A stretch of 34,197 bases of DNA from Gemmataceae bacterium (lineage in GTDB: Bacteria > Planctomycetota > Planctomycetia > Gemmatales > Gemmataceae), in the NCBI GenBank assembly GCA_003136315.1, contig PLDW01000074.1:15974-50170 (forward strand), written 5' to 3'. A program made the position numbers and the translations under genes. The notes below the pieces were generated by a model. The model did not search any database and had not been told where the DNA came from. It saw only the letters and a program-made list of their open reading frames with translations. Shown here one piece after another: positions 23,851 to 32,421 of this stretch (positions are counted from its first letter, which is position 1; every line of letters begins with the position of its first letter).

Positions 23851-26742
23851 ATGGCCACTGGCTGGCACCGATTGATCCCGCCCGAGGACACTTTCCGCGG
23901 CGAAGGGAACTACCGCATTGATGCGTACTCGGAGTTCCTCCCGCCGCCGCGAGTGGGGTGGAAGCCATACGGTCGCTGTGGCCCGAATCCGGAGATCTTC
24001 ACCCCGGACGACCTGTTCGGCTGGCACGTCGGCGAGTTTGAAGAAGCCCTGGAACTCCGGCACGGGATGACCCAGGTCGGCCGGCAAGTCGTCGGCCGGC
24101 TCGCCCGACTTCTCGATGGTGACCCCGCGACCGGGATTCATTGCCTCGATCTGGTGAATAACCCGTTCTGGCCCCCTGAGTTGGCCGCCGAGCCAGACCT
24201 CCCCCACGAGCGATGCGTCACTCTCTTGCCGCTGGCTCTGTCCCGCACGCAGGACGACAAGGGCCGGATTCGGTGGACCCTCTTTGGCAACAGCGAGCAA
24301 GGCCCCGGTCGGGCCTTCTGGAAAAGTTTCTCCACATCCCCCAAGACGGAACTCCCAACTGATACCGCGATCGGGTTCTTCTGTCGGCTTCTGAAGGCGG
24401 TGTATGGTGAGGAAATCGATGGGGCCGCGGGCCTGCGCAAGGCCGGGTTTCGCATCCTTCCGGATGAGACCCCCCTGCTCCCGTTCTGGGCCGAGGAACT
24501 CCCCGCCTGGACCGCCGACTTCCTTCTGCCCCAACGGCCGTCCCGTGATCCAGCCAAATATCTTCTCACGTTCCGGCCATTCAATCGGCTTCCCGTTGCG
24601 GTCCGAAAGGCGTATCTCGGTGGCACCCTCCACCTGCTCCCGTTCCCGGGCAGCCTGGCGTACTGGGGTGTCCCGGGCTACCAACACCTCCACCGCGAAC
24701 TCCCCCTCGCTCTTCAGATTCCTCTTCTACTGGGTGTGGCACGACACCGGATGCCCGAGGGGTTGCGGGTTCCGCAGTCCGGCTTTCTCCATGAGCCGAC
24801 CGCCGACCGGTTGCACGCTCCCGGTCATGCCGGATTCGTCCGGAATACCTTCAAGCGAACCCACCGGTGGGACAAGATTCTCCGCGATCAGGACGAACTC
24901 GCCCTCATCGGTCGCGAAGAGAAGTTGTTGCACGTTTTGTTTAGTACTCTGCCAGATGATCTGACACTGTACGACAAGCCGATGGCCCGGAATGTCCAGT
25001 TGTGGACCGAAGACCATCGACTTCTCCTGGATGGCCCCGCGGCCACTCCAGAGCAGCTCAAGCACGCGATGCGAATCGTCCAGGCCGGCGGGGTTTTCGG
25101 ATACCGGTTCCACTATCCGGCGATGCGTGTCGGCCGGCACGAGGTCTACTGGCACCGACCGCTTGTCGCGTATCGTTCCCCCACTGGCGAGCCGGTTGTT
25201 TTCCCCGACCCCCCGCCCGGTTACCTGACGGCGTATGAAACGAAAGTCTCAAGGCTCGACCAGCCCGTGGAACTGTGGCCGCGGTTCCGCAATCGGTTGG
25301 TTGCACTGGCAGCACTCGCCCCACACCACACGGGCAGCGGCCAGCCCGCCGGTCCGATTCTTCGCGGGGTGCGGAAGTTGTTGGATGCGGCTGCGAAACG
25401 GGACGGCTCGCCGCTCCCCCGGTCGCTGGCACGACAGTTGATCGCCCGCGGACACACCCAGACGCTCGATGGCTGGTTGGCATCCCTTCCCGAGGTTCTG
25501 GGAGCGGAGGTCCGCGGGCTGATTGTGGCGGAGGATCCGCCGCTGTCAAAACGGAAAGGGAGCAAGATCCCCGATTCGCTGACGTATCGGCAGACCGCAA
25601 CTCGGCCGTTTGAGGTCCGTTACTGGAAAACGATCGCAGCCCTCAGCGAAGGCACCTACCTCAACAAGAACAACGCCGACTGCGTCCGTGATCCAGTCAC
25701 CCAGCGACTTCTTCCGTATCACGATCGGCAGCTTGAGGGGCTGGGGGATTTCTTGCTGGCTCATTACAGTCGAGCCATCGCGACAGCCGGGCTGACTGGC
25801 AAAGCCCTGGCGGGTGAGGTGCCGTTCCGGTGGCGGACCGACTTTGATTACTCGTGGATGGGCGGATGGTTGAAAAATCAGGACAGCGCGGCCGAACGCG
25901 ATCTGGTGGTCGTGATTCCGGGGCAGGATCGCAGCCACGCCGTCATCATGGCCGATCACTACGACACGGCATACATGGCCGACCGCTACGAACCGGCGTC
26001 GGGTGGATGTGGTGCCCGGATCGCTGCCTGTGGTGCGGACGACAACCACTCGGCGACCGCCGCCATGATGCTCGCAGCGCCGATCTTTCTGCGGATGAGT
26101 CGGGAGGGGAAACTGGGCTGCGACATCTGGCTGGTCCACCTGACCGGAGAGGAGTTCCCGGCCGACTGCCTGGGGGCTCGGGCTTTGACCCAGCGACTTG
26201 TCGAGGGAACCCTTTCCCTCCACCTTCCGGATGGGACCACGGAAGATCTCTCCAAATCGCGGGTTCGCGGCTTGTACGTCTCGGATATGATCGCCCACAA
26301 CAACGACCGCGAGCGGGACGTGTTCCAGATCTCACCCGGGGCCGATCCGGACTCATTCTGGCTGGCCGAACAGGCCCATCTGGCCGCGACTGTCTGGAAC
26401 GCTTCGGTCCCGGTGTGGAACGCCCAGCCGGATCGGGTGGGTCGGCCGCCAGGCCGCCGGAGCCCACACGGTGCGGCCGTGCCGGGGATCGCCCCGTTCC
26501 CCGTCCTGTCCGGAGAAATCCGGACCACAGTCGATCCCCGAAGCACGCTCTACAATACCGATGGCCAGATCTTCTCCGACTCCGGGGTGCCGTGCGTTCT
26601 GTTCATGGAGAATTACGACATCAACCGGACCGGGTATCACGACACCCACGACACGATGGCGAACATCGACCTGGATTACGGTGCAGCGGTGTGTGCGATC
26701 ACAATCGAATCCGTCGCCCGGGCGGCGACCACCCAGGTGTGA
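23851..26742 (+). CDS. Large M28-type zinc metallopeptidase with unrecognised N-terminal region
   Basis: 963-residue protein without a signal peptide. The C-terminal third is an M28 aminopeptidase-like domain with all five zinc-ligand or catalytic motifs: ADHYDTAY (His703, Asp705), ADDNHSATA (Asp731), TGEEFPADCLGAR (Glu767-Glu768), YVSDMIAHNN (Asp812) and YHDTHDTM (His930). It should therefore be an active di-zinc exopeptidase. The first 600 or so residues match no domain I recognise; they are rich in Trp, Pro and Arg, with segments such as EIFTPDDLFGWHVGEFEEAL and AGGVFGYRFHYPAMRVGRHE. That is far larger than usual M28 enzymes (about 300-600 residues). It stands alone, convergent with the MoxR gene. 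Intracellular location is inferred from the missing signal. Confidence 0.85.
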   Translation: MATGWHRLIPPEDTFRGEGNYRIDAYSEFLPPPRVGWKPYGRCGPNPEIFTPDDLFGWHVGEFEEALELRHGMTQVGRQVVGRLARLLDGDPATGIHCLDLVNNPFWPPELAAEPDLPHERCVTLLPLALSRTQDDKGRIRWTLFGNSEQGPGRAFWKSFSTSPKTELPTDTAIGFFCRLLKAVYGEEIDGAAGLRKAGFRILPDETPLLPFWAEELPAWTADFLLPQRPSRDPAKYLLTFRPFNRLPVAVRKAYLGGTLHLLPFPGSLAYWGVPGYQHLHRELPLALQIPLLLGVARHRMPEGLRVPQSGFLHEPTADRLHAPGHAGFVRNTFKRTHRWDKILRDQDELALIGREEKLLHVLFSTLPDDLTLYDKPMARNVQLWTEDHRLLLDGPAATPEQLKHAMRIVQAGGVFGYRFHYPAMRVGRHEVYWHRPLVAYRSPTGEPVVFPDPPPGYLTAYETKVSRLDQPVELWPRFRNRLVALAALAPHHTGSGQPAGPILRGVRKLLDAAAKRDGSPLPRSLARQLIARGHTQTLDGWLASLPEVLGAEVRGLIVAEDPPLSKRKGSKIPDSLTYRQTATRPFEVRYWKTIAALSEGTYLNKNNADCVRDPVTQRLLPYHDRQLEGLGDFLLAHYSRAIATAGLTGKALAGEVPFRWRTDFDYSWMGGWLKNQDSAAERDLVVVIPGQDRSHAVIMADHYDTAYMADRYEPASGGCGARIAACGADDNHSATAAMMLAAPIFLRMSREGKLGCDIWLVHLTGEEFPADCLGARALTQRLVEGTLSLHLPDGTTEDLSKSRVRGLYVSDMIAHNNDRERDVFQISPGADPDSFWLAEQAHLAATVWNASVPVWNAQPDRVGRPPGRRSPHGAAVPGIAPFPVLSGEIRTTVDPRSTLYNTDGQIFSDSGVPCVLFMENYDINRTGYHDTHDTMANIDLDYGAAVCAITIESVARAATTQV

Positions 26743-26927
26743 GTACGAGAACCTGAGGCCGGGAATCGCAGATTGCCCGATACCACTTGTCAGGGGTTTC
26801 TCAAGGGGCTACATTCACGATCGAGGGTGCTTGCCGGGGATGGAATCCCGACCCGCGGGATTGAGCCAGACTATCCTCGATCAGGCGCTCCTCGGGTCAG
26901 TTGTCGAAGGACAGTGCTGGCAATGGG

Positions 26928-26965
26928 AAGGGCGGGGTCACGACCCCGGTCGCGACCTCGCCCTT
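26928..26965. terminator. Bidirectional terminator-like hairpin
   Basis: AAGGGCGGGGTC (26928-26939) pairs with GACCTCGCCCTT (26954-26965) over 12 positions with one G-U. It lies between the convergent M28 peptidase and MoxR genes, where a shared terminator is expected. No T-run follows, only CTGTTGG. Confidence 0.5.
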
Positions 26966-27015
26966 CTGTTGGTGAGAGACATCACTCCCTCCTGCTCTCG
27001 GGGTTGCAATTATCC

Positions 27016-28005
27016 TCACGGCACTGGCAGCCGGTCGAGGATCTGCTTGACAAGGTTGTCCGGGCGGAGATCCTCGGCCTCGGCCTCAAATGAGATCACC
27101 AACCGATGACGGAGGACATCCGGGGCCATTGCCTTGACATCCTCGGGGGTCACGTACCCGCGACCCGAGAGGAAAGCGTGTCCCTTGGCCGCACGGTGGA
27201 GGGCAATCGTCGCCCGGGTACTGGCTCCTAACTGGATCAGACCGCCAAGATCGAGCCCATACTCCGCCGGGTGACGGGTCGCCCGGATCACATCCACGAG
27301 GTAATTCTTGACCTTTGCATCGACGTAAACCGCATCCGTTGCTTGCCGTAACCCTTCGAGCTCCTCTGGCGAGAGCACCGGGGCAATGTCGGTGGTGGCG
27401 TTCAGCCCACCCATCCGGTCGAGGATGATCAGTTCGTCCGCCCGAGTTGGGTAGTCGAGGAGTACCTTGAGCATGAACCGGTCGACCTGGGCTTCCGGCA
27501 GAGGATAAGTCCCCTCCTGTTCGATCGGGTTCTGTGTGGCCAGAACGAAGAACGGCCGGGGCAAGGGAAAGGTTCCGTCACCAATGGTGACCTGCCGCTC
27601 GGCCATGGCTTCCAGAAGGGCACTTTGCACCTTGGCGGGAGCCCGGTTGATCTCGTCGGCCAGGACCATGTTGGCGAACACCGGCCCCGGCTTGACGGTA
27701 AACTCCCCATTGCGTGGGTTGTAAATCTGCGTCCCGACCACGTCCGCAGGGAGCAGGTCCGGGGTGAACTGGATGCGCTGGAATTTCAGATGCAAGGCCC
27801 GTGCGACAGTCCGAACAGCGAGTGTCTTGGCCAACCCGGGGACACCCTCCAGGAGCACATGCCCGTCGGTCAACAGGCCAATCAGGAGCCTGTCGAGAAG
27901 TCGTCGCTGCCCGATCAGAACCCCCTCGACCGCAGAGAAGAACGGGTCAAGCCGCTCCCGCAGTCGATCCCCGTTGGTGGCCATCGCACTCCCGGATTCG
28001 CTCAT
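27016..28005 (-). CDS. MoxR family AAA+ ATPase
   Basis: Cytoplasmic AAA+ ATPase of the MoxR type, a class thought to act as chaperones for assembly of metal-containing or membrane complexes. The start at 28005 has GAGGA close upstream and gives 329 residues, the usual length; an ATG at 28023 is a possible alternative. Motifs: Walker A GVPGLAKT (54-61), PDLLPADVVGTQIYNPRNGE, Walker B MVLADEINRAP with Asp117-Glu118, sensor FVLATQNPIEQEGTYPLPEA, arginine-finger region QVDRFMLKV, and C-terminal lid LGASTRATIALHRAAKGHAF. MoxR genes are usually followed by DUF58 and VWA-domain genes. Here the gene is followed by non-coding DNA and a convergent peptidase, so its partner must be elsewhere. Confidence 0.93.
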   Translation of the reverse strand: MSESGSAMATNGDRLRERLDPFFSAVEGVLIGQRRLLDRLLIGLLTDGHVLLEGVPGLAKTLAVRTVARALHLKFQRIQFTPDLLPADVVGTQIYNPRNGEFTVKPGPVFANMVLADEINRAPAKVQSALLEAMAERQVTIGDGTFPLPRPFFVLATQNPIEQEGTYPLPEAQVDRFMLKVLLDYPTRADELIILDRMGGLNATTDIAPVLSPEELEGLRQATDAVYVDAKVKNYLVDVIRATRHPAEYGLDLGGLIQLGASTRATIALHRAAKGHAFLSGRGYVTPEDVKAMAPDVLRHRLVISFEAEAEDLRPDNLVKQILDRLPVP

Positions 28006-28457
28006 GCCATCCTCGGACGCCATCGGATACGACTTCCAGATGTGGTCAGACCAACGAGCCCGCAACCCGACGATTGAGTTTGCGGGCCAGGGTGCCGATT
28101 CCCACCCCCACATAATACGGATGGGGCAGTTCCCCATTCCAAGTTCCTGGTTTCAACTGTACCAGTTGCGTGCTCCGGCCCGGCCCCAGGGCAATTTCCT
28201 TGCAAACACCCAGGGTGCTGGGCTCATGTGTAAATTAACTTTTCTATTTTAGATTATATTATTCAGATTGTTATTCTATTAAATAATACAGAGAACCACT
28301 CGAGGATTCAAACCCGAGGTTAACGAGGTCCTGGGAAATGCCACAGAAACCCGTTCACGGCGTTGCCCGGAGGGGTCAATTCGACGTATGACTGGGATGG
28401 GGTGACAGTGCCAACGCGATTGCACCGAGCATGTCCCCTCTCTCCCCGAGGTTCCCC
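28006..28457. promoter_or_regulatory. Divergent intergenic region with AT-rich segment
   Basis: 450 bases between the MoxR gene (minus) and the lipoprotein gene (plus). Bases 28226-28290 are strikingly AT-rich compared with the surroundings, with TTAACTTTTCTATTTTAGAT and TATATTATTC. This is the most promoter-like composition in the window, and it could serve either direction. I cannot fix a -35/-10 pair with certainty. Confidence 0.4.
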
Positions 28458-30044
28458 ATGACCGACTCCTCTCTCTTCCGCCGCTGGTGGCTCTCTCGGG
28501 GAGGGATTGTGCTTGCGGTGGTGGTCTGGTGTGTGTCGTGTTCGCGTATACCGGAACCGCCTCCGCCGATCCTGTCAGAGCCCAAGGAAATCGGACCGGC
28601 CGTTATCGCAGATATCCACTCGTTCTGCGGAGCGTCCTGTCACACCTACCCTCCTCCGGATTCGTTCCCGCGCCGGGTGTGGCGGTCCGAGGTCGAGCGG
28701 GGGTTCCGGTTCTTTGAGCAGTCAGGGCTCCCACTGACACCCCCACCCATTGAGAGTGTGGTTCGGTACTACGAAGATCGCGCTCCGGACGAACTGCCCC
28801 CGATCGAGCAGGTCGCAGCGTCACCCTCTCCAGTCCGGTTTGAGCGAGTCAGCTATCCCCCGCCACCAGGTGGGGAGAAGGTGGCGATATCGAATGTGAA
28901 ACTGGTGCGACTCCCACCCCCGGGCCGCCCGGCCCGGCCCGATGGGGAACCGCTTTCGATCCTGGCGTGCGACATGGCGACCGGCCGGGTGATGCTCCTG
29001 CGTCCCACCGACCCCGCTCCCACATGGACGGTCCTGGCGCGCGTCACGAACCCGGCCCACGCAGAGGTCATTGACCTGGACCAGGACGGCATTCTGGACA
29101 TTCTCGTCGCCGACCTTGGGAGCTTCCCCCCGACGGATCGCCGCTGTGGGAAGGTGGTCTGGCTGCGCGGGAAGCCGGATGGGACGTACACGCCAATCAC
29201 TCTCCTGGAGAATGTCGGCCGGGTGGCGGATGTCCAGGCAGCGGATTTCCGCGGAACGGGTAAGCTGGATCTGGTGGTCGGTGTGTTTGGCCTGATCGCT
29301 GCGGGTGAGATCCTCTACCTGGAAAACCGGACAACAGACTGGTCGCGGCCCGAATTCGTTCCCCGGACCGTCGATTCCCGGCACGGAGCGATCCATGTTC
29401 CGGTGGCCGATCTCAACGGCGACGGGAAGCCGGACTTCGTGGCCCTGCTCGCCCAGGAGCACGAGACAGTCGTCGCCTTCCTGAACGAGGGCGGAGGCAA
29501 ATTCACTGCGCAGACCCTTTACAAGGCCCCGCACCCTGGGTGGGGAAGCAGTGGGATCCAACTCACGGACATGAACGGCGATGGCCTGCTGGATGTCCTT
29601 TACACGAATGGCGACATTCTGGACGAGCCGTATCTATTCAAACCCTACCACAGCGTCTCGTGGCTGGAGAACAAGGGCGGGATGAAATTTGAGCATCATA
29701 CGATCACCCCGATGTACGGCGTCCACAATGCGGTCGCAGCGAATCTCTTCGGTGGAGGGAAGGGAAGTGACGCGGTGGCCGTGAGCTTCCTGCCCGCGGA
29801 CAAGTTCCCGGACCGGGTGGCCCGCAAGGCCGACGGTGTGGTGCTTTTGGAGCAGGTGTCCGCTGGGAAATTCGTCCGACACCCTCTTGCGGTTGGCGAG
29901 TGTGATGCAGTCGTGTGTGCAGCCGGAGACCTGTACCGAACCGGCCGGCCCGACGTGGTGGTCGGGAACTTTAGTTCCACGACCACCGGAAACCCCGTGA
30001 CCATCTGGAAGAATCTCGGCCGGGTGGCTGACGCGAAGAAGTGA
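28458..30044 (+). CDS. Putative lipoprotein with FG-GAP/VCBS-like repeats and a CxxxCH motif
   Basis: 528-residue exported protein. The start at 28458 has GAGG 6 nt upstream. A basic N-terminus (FRRWWLSR) and hydrophobic stretch lead to VWCVSC, with Cys28 a plausible though non-ideal lipobox Cys, followed by a Pro-rich linker. Residues 55-62 read SFCGASCH, a heme-like motif with C-x3-CH spacing. At least four calcium-loop-like FG-GAP repeats follow: DLDQDGILDILVADLG (about 207), DFRGTGKLDLVVG (about 263), DLNGDGKPDFVAL (about 318) and DMNGDGLLDVLYTNGD (about 372). This suggests a beta-propeller on the cell surface. Ligand and role are unknown. The LolA-like gene follows by 138 bp on the same strand. 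Confidence 0.85.
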   Translation: MTDSSLFRRWWLSRGGIVLAVVVWCVSCSRIPEPPPPILSEPKEIGPAVIADIHSFCGASCHTYPPPDSFPRRVWRSEVERGFRFFEQSGLPLTPPPIESVVRYYEDRAPDELPPIEQVAASPSPVRFERVSYPPPPGGEKVAISNVKLVRLPPPGRPARPDGEPLSILACDMATGRVMLLRPTDPAPTWTVLARVTNPAHAEVIDLDQDGILDILVADLGSFPPTDRRCGKVVWLRGKPDGTYTPITLLENVGRVADVQAADFRGTGKLDLVVGVFGLIAAGEILYLENRTTDWSRPEFVPRTVDSRHGAIHVPVADLNGDGKPDFVALLAQEHETVVAFLNEGGGKFTAQTLYKAPHPGWGSSGIQLTDMNGDGLLDVLYTNGDILDEPYLFKPYHSVSWLENKGGMKFEHHTITPMYGVHNAVAANLFGGGKGSDAVAVSFLPADKFPDRVARKADGVVLLEQVSAGKFVRHPLAVGECDAVVCAAGDLYRTGRPDVVVGNFSSTTTGNPVTIWKNLGRVADAKK

Positions 30045-30182
30045 TGGAACGGGCTGGTCGGCCCTTGATGAGCAGCACTCTGAAATGAAACCTCGCGGGG
30101 GGCGTCGGAGGTACACTCAACCGTCCAATCGCCGATCCGCGCGATGTGACGGCCCGCGATCCGCTACCGTGGAGACCAAAGT

Positions 30183-30941
30183 ATGTCCCGTGCCCACCTG
30201 CGAATCCTGTCGATCGGTCTTCTCCTCGTGTCCGCCAATGCACTCCGCGCTGCGGACGATGATCCGAAGGCGATTATCGCCCGAGGGGTCAAGGCTCACG
30301 GCGGGGTTGAGAAAATCACCAAGTATCAGGCCGCCCGGTCCACGAACAAGGGAAAGCTCAAGATCCCAGGGGTGGGTGAAGTGGAGTTCACCCAGGAAGT
30401 CTCCTACATGCTTCCGGACAAACTCAAGGATACACTTTCGTTCAGCGTTGCCGGACAGGCAGTGAGCGTTGTGACCTTGGTGAATGGAGACACCATCGCC
30501 ATCGAAGCGAACGGCAACGCGGTCGATGGCGGAGACGCGGTGAAAGAGTCGATAAAGGCGATGCGATACATGGTGAAAGTCGCCAAGTTAGCCTCACTCG
30601 TCCAGGACAAGGGGTACGAATTCTCCTTGGTGGGTGAGGTCAAGGTCGAGGATAAGCCAGCGGTCGGAATCCGGGTTGTGTCCAAGGGGCAGAAGGATAT
30701 CAATCTGTTTTTCAGCAAGGAGACCGGGTTGCTCGTCAAAATCGAGCACCGAACGATGAAACCTGGCGGAGGGGGCGAGGTGACCGAGGAGCGTATTATC
30801 CAGAGCTACGAAAAGGGCACGGACGGGTTGCCAGTCCCCAAGAAAGTCCTCATCAAACATGATGGCGAGACATTTGCCGAGGCCGAGGTGATCGAGTTCA
30901 ACTTCCTGGAAAAGATTGATGCGAGCGAGTTCAAGAAGTGA
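30183..30941 (+). CDS. Secreted LolA-like protein
   Basis: 252-residue exported protein. The ATG has GGAG 9 nt upstream. The signal peptide is LRILSIGLLLVSANALRA, cleaved near residue 22-24. The mature part begins DDDPKAIIARGVKAHGG and continues as a beta-rich domain resembling LolA/outer-membrane lipoprotein-sorting folds (QAARSTNKGKLKIPG, DINLFFSKETGLLVKIEH, EERIIQSYEKGTDGLPVPKK, DASEFKK at the end). Such proteins in planctomycetes often lack a proven role, so lipoprotein carrier function is only a possibility; a half-barrel lipid-binding fold is the safest statement. It lies downstream of the FG-GAP lipoprotein and may share its transcript. Confidence 0.75.
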   Translation: MSRAHLRILSIGLLLVSANALRAADDDPKAIIARGVKAHGGVEKITKYQAARSTNKGKLKIPGVGEVEFTQEVSYMLPDKLKDTLSFSVAGQAVSVVTLVNGDTIAIEANGNAVDGGDAVKESIKAMRYMVKVAKLASLVQDKGYEFSLVGEVKVEDKPAVGIRVVSKGQKDINLFFSKETGLLVKIEHRTMKPGGGGEVTEERIIQSYEKGTDGLPVPKKVLIKHDGETFAEAEVIEFNFLEKIDASEFKK

Positions 30942-30953
30942 TCGGTAGGCATC

Positions 30954-30975
30954 TCCAGGGCGTCAGCGTCCTGGA
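30954..30975. terminator. Bidirectional terminator between convergent genes
   Basis: TCCAGGGCG and CGTCCTGGA form a 9-bp stem with one G-U and a TCAG loop, in the 40-bp gap between the convergent LolA-like and EamA genes. A short TTT follows on the plus strand. Confidence 0.6.
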
Positions 30976-30981
30976 CCGTCT

Positions 30982-31425
30982 TTAACCGCGGGCCAGGACG
31001 AGTACTCCAACAACGATGAGCCCCCCTCCGACTGCCACCCGCCAGGTGAGCGGTTCGCCCAGAACCACTATCCCGGTCACAATCACCAGGGCCACGCTCA
31101 GCTTGTCGATCGGTGCCACCTGGGAGGCCGGGGCCAGTTGCAAGGCCCGATAGTAGCACATCCACGATAATCCGGTCGCAACCCCGGACAGGACGAGCAT
31201 CAGCAGCCCCAGTCGCGATAGCCGACCAAGCGGCTCCCACTCTCCCCGCGCGAGCACGACTCCGATCAGGAGAATCAGGATCACAATCGTCCGGATCAGG
31301 GTGGCCAGGTTCGCGTTGATCTCCGACACCGCGACTTTCCCAAGGATCGCTGTGGCAGCAGCGAATATCGCAGAACCGAGCGCGTACACCACCCACCCGG
31401 TCCGGACCTGATTCGGGTCGTCCAT
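30982..31425 (-). CDS. EamA/DMT superfamily transporter, single-domain
   Basis: Inner-membrane protein of 147 residues with about five hydrophobic segments: GWVVYALGSAIFAAATAIL, LIRTIVILILLIGVVLA, LLMLVLSGVATGLSWMCYY, SVALVIVTGIVVL and VAVGGGLIVVGVLVLA. It matches one EamA unit, with the RALQLAPASQVAPIDKLSV loop and GEPLT near the end. Typical EamA transporters have two such units in about 300 residues, so this is a half-size form that would need to dimerise. The GGAG site 6 nt before the ATG supports the start. The substrate cannot be told from sequence; amino acids, nucleotide sugars and cations are all known for the superfamily. Confidence 0.88.
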   Translation of the reverse strand: MDDPNQVRTGWVVYALGSAIFAAATAILGKVAVSEINANLATLIRTIVILILLIGVVLARGEWEPLGRLSRLGLLMLVLSGVATGLSWMCYYRALQLAPASQVAPIDKLSVALVIVTGIVVLGEPLTWRVAVGGGLIVVGVLVLARG

Positions 31426-32421
31426 TGAGTGCTCCGCAGGATGACATTACGACGACCGCAGTTACGTTCTGAGTTAGCATAGCTATCTGTGTGAGCGCGC
31501 GTGACCTGAGAGACTCAATGAGGGGGAATTGTGGAGATCGGTGTCACTTCGGACAGAGAGCAAAAAACAAAATGTCGCTCAATTCGGAGACTTCTCGCTC
31601 AACGCGGCAACCCCTCTTGCCGTTCGGTCCCCATCTCGCGCTTTCCAACACTACGCCTTGTGGCCTGACCGGAACGGAGGCGTGATCGGCGATCCGGCAG
31701 TCGTCTTCCACGAGCATTGTCCCACTCCGTATAGCAGAGGAAGACCGATTTCCACCCGGAGAGTCGGAACCCGGGGTTGATGTGGTCGCGTCGAGCGAGG
31801 ATCACCATTTTCCGCAGCTGGAGTGCATAACGCCGAGGGTTTTATCCGTCGTGCGGGGGTGGCAGTGGGCTACCCAACGCAGAACGCGCGAGCACGATGG
31901 ATAAAACTCGTTGAACGAAGCCGCGTCAGGGGGCTATGGGCTTTGAATCGATCCTGCCTCCCCCGGACCTGCCCCCGGATGACACGCTGTAGGTGTGCGT
32001 GTGTAGACCTCGATACCCAGAAGCGGCGATACAACCCGACCGTGCGGCGGCAGGTCAGGGCGATCCAGAATGAACGACATGTCGTCGATGGGGAGATCAA
32101 CCGTGGCGTCAAGGGAGGGACGAGCTATCCGCCTTGGGCAGGACAAGAGCGGTTTGAGAAAGGGCCGAAGCAGGGGCTGGTGAGAGAGAACCGAGAAGGG
32201 ATTTGGCTGCCGCGCAGCGGCTTAGTGCAACGTCCTTTATGTACCATCGGCAAAGAAACGCACTCGCCGTGGGTCTCGGACGCAACAAAAAAGGTGATGA
32301 GAAAAATAATAAACAGTTATTCTGGTTGTCCGCGCGACGCTACCATTCACGATGTCCTGCCGGCGATCCTCTCCGACGTGGCGAGATCGCCAGGCGGCAG
32401 GAATCAAACGGAGATCGTCCC
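31426..32421. other. 1 kb region without a supported gene
   Basis: Between the EamA gene (minus) and a secreted protein gene (plus). The longest frame (200 codons from 31823) has no recognisable motifs, odd composition (many Arg, Cys and Trp) and no ribosome binding site, and I regard it as spurious. An AT-rich run (32287-32325, AAAAAAGGTGATGAGAAAAA) lies about 100 bases before the next gene and may belong to its promoter. The region could hold degraded genes, but I could not recognise one. Confidence 0.5.

Noticed and set aside
28280-28330. tRNA-like T arm on the minus strand (GGGTTTGAATCC)
   Set aside because: The stem does not pair over five positions, and no D arm, anticodon arm or acceptor stem fits around it.
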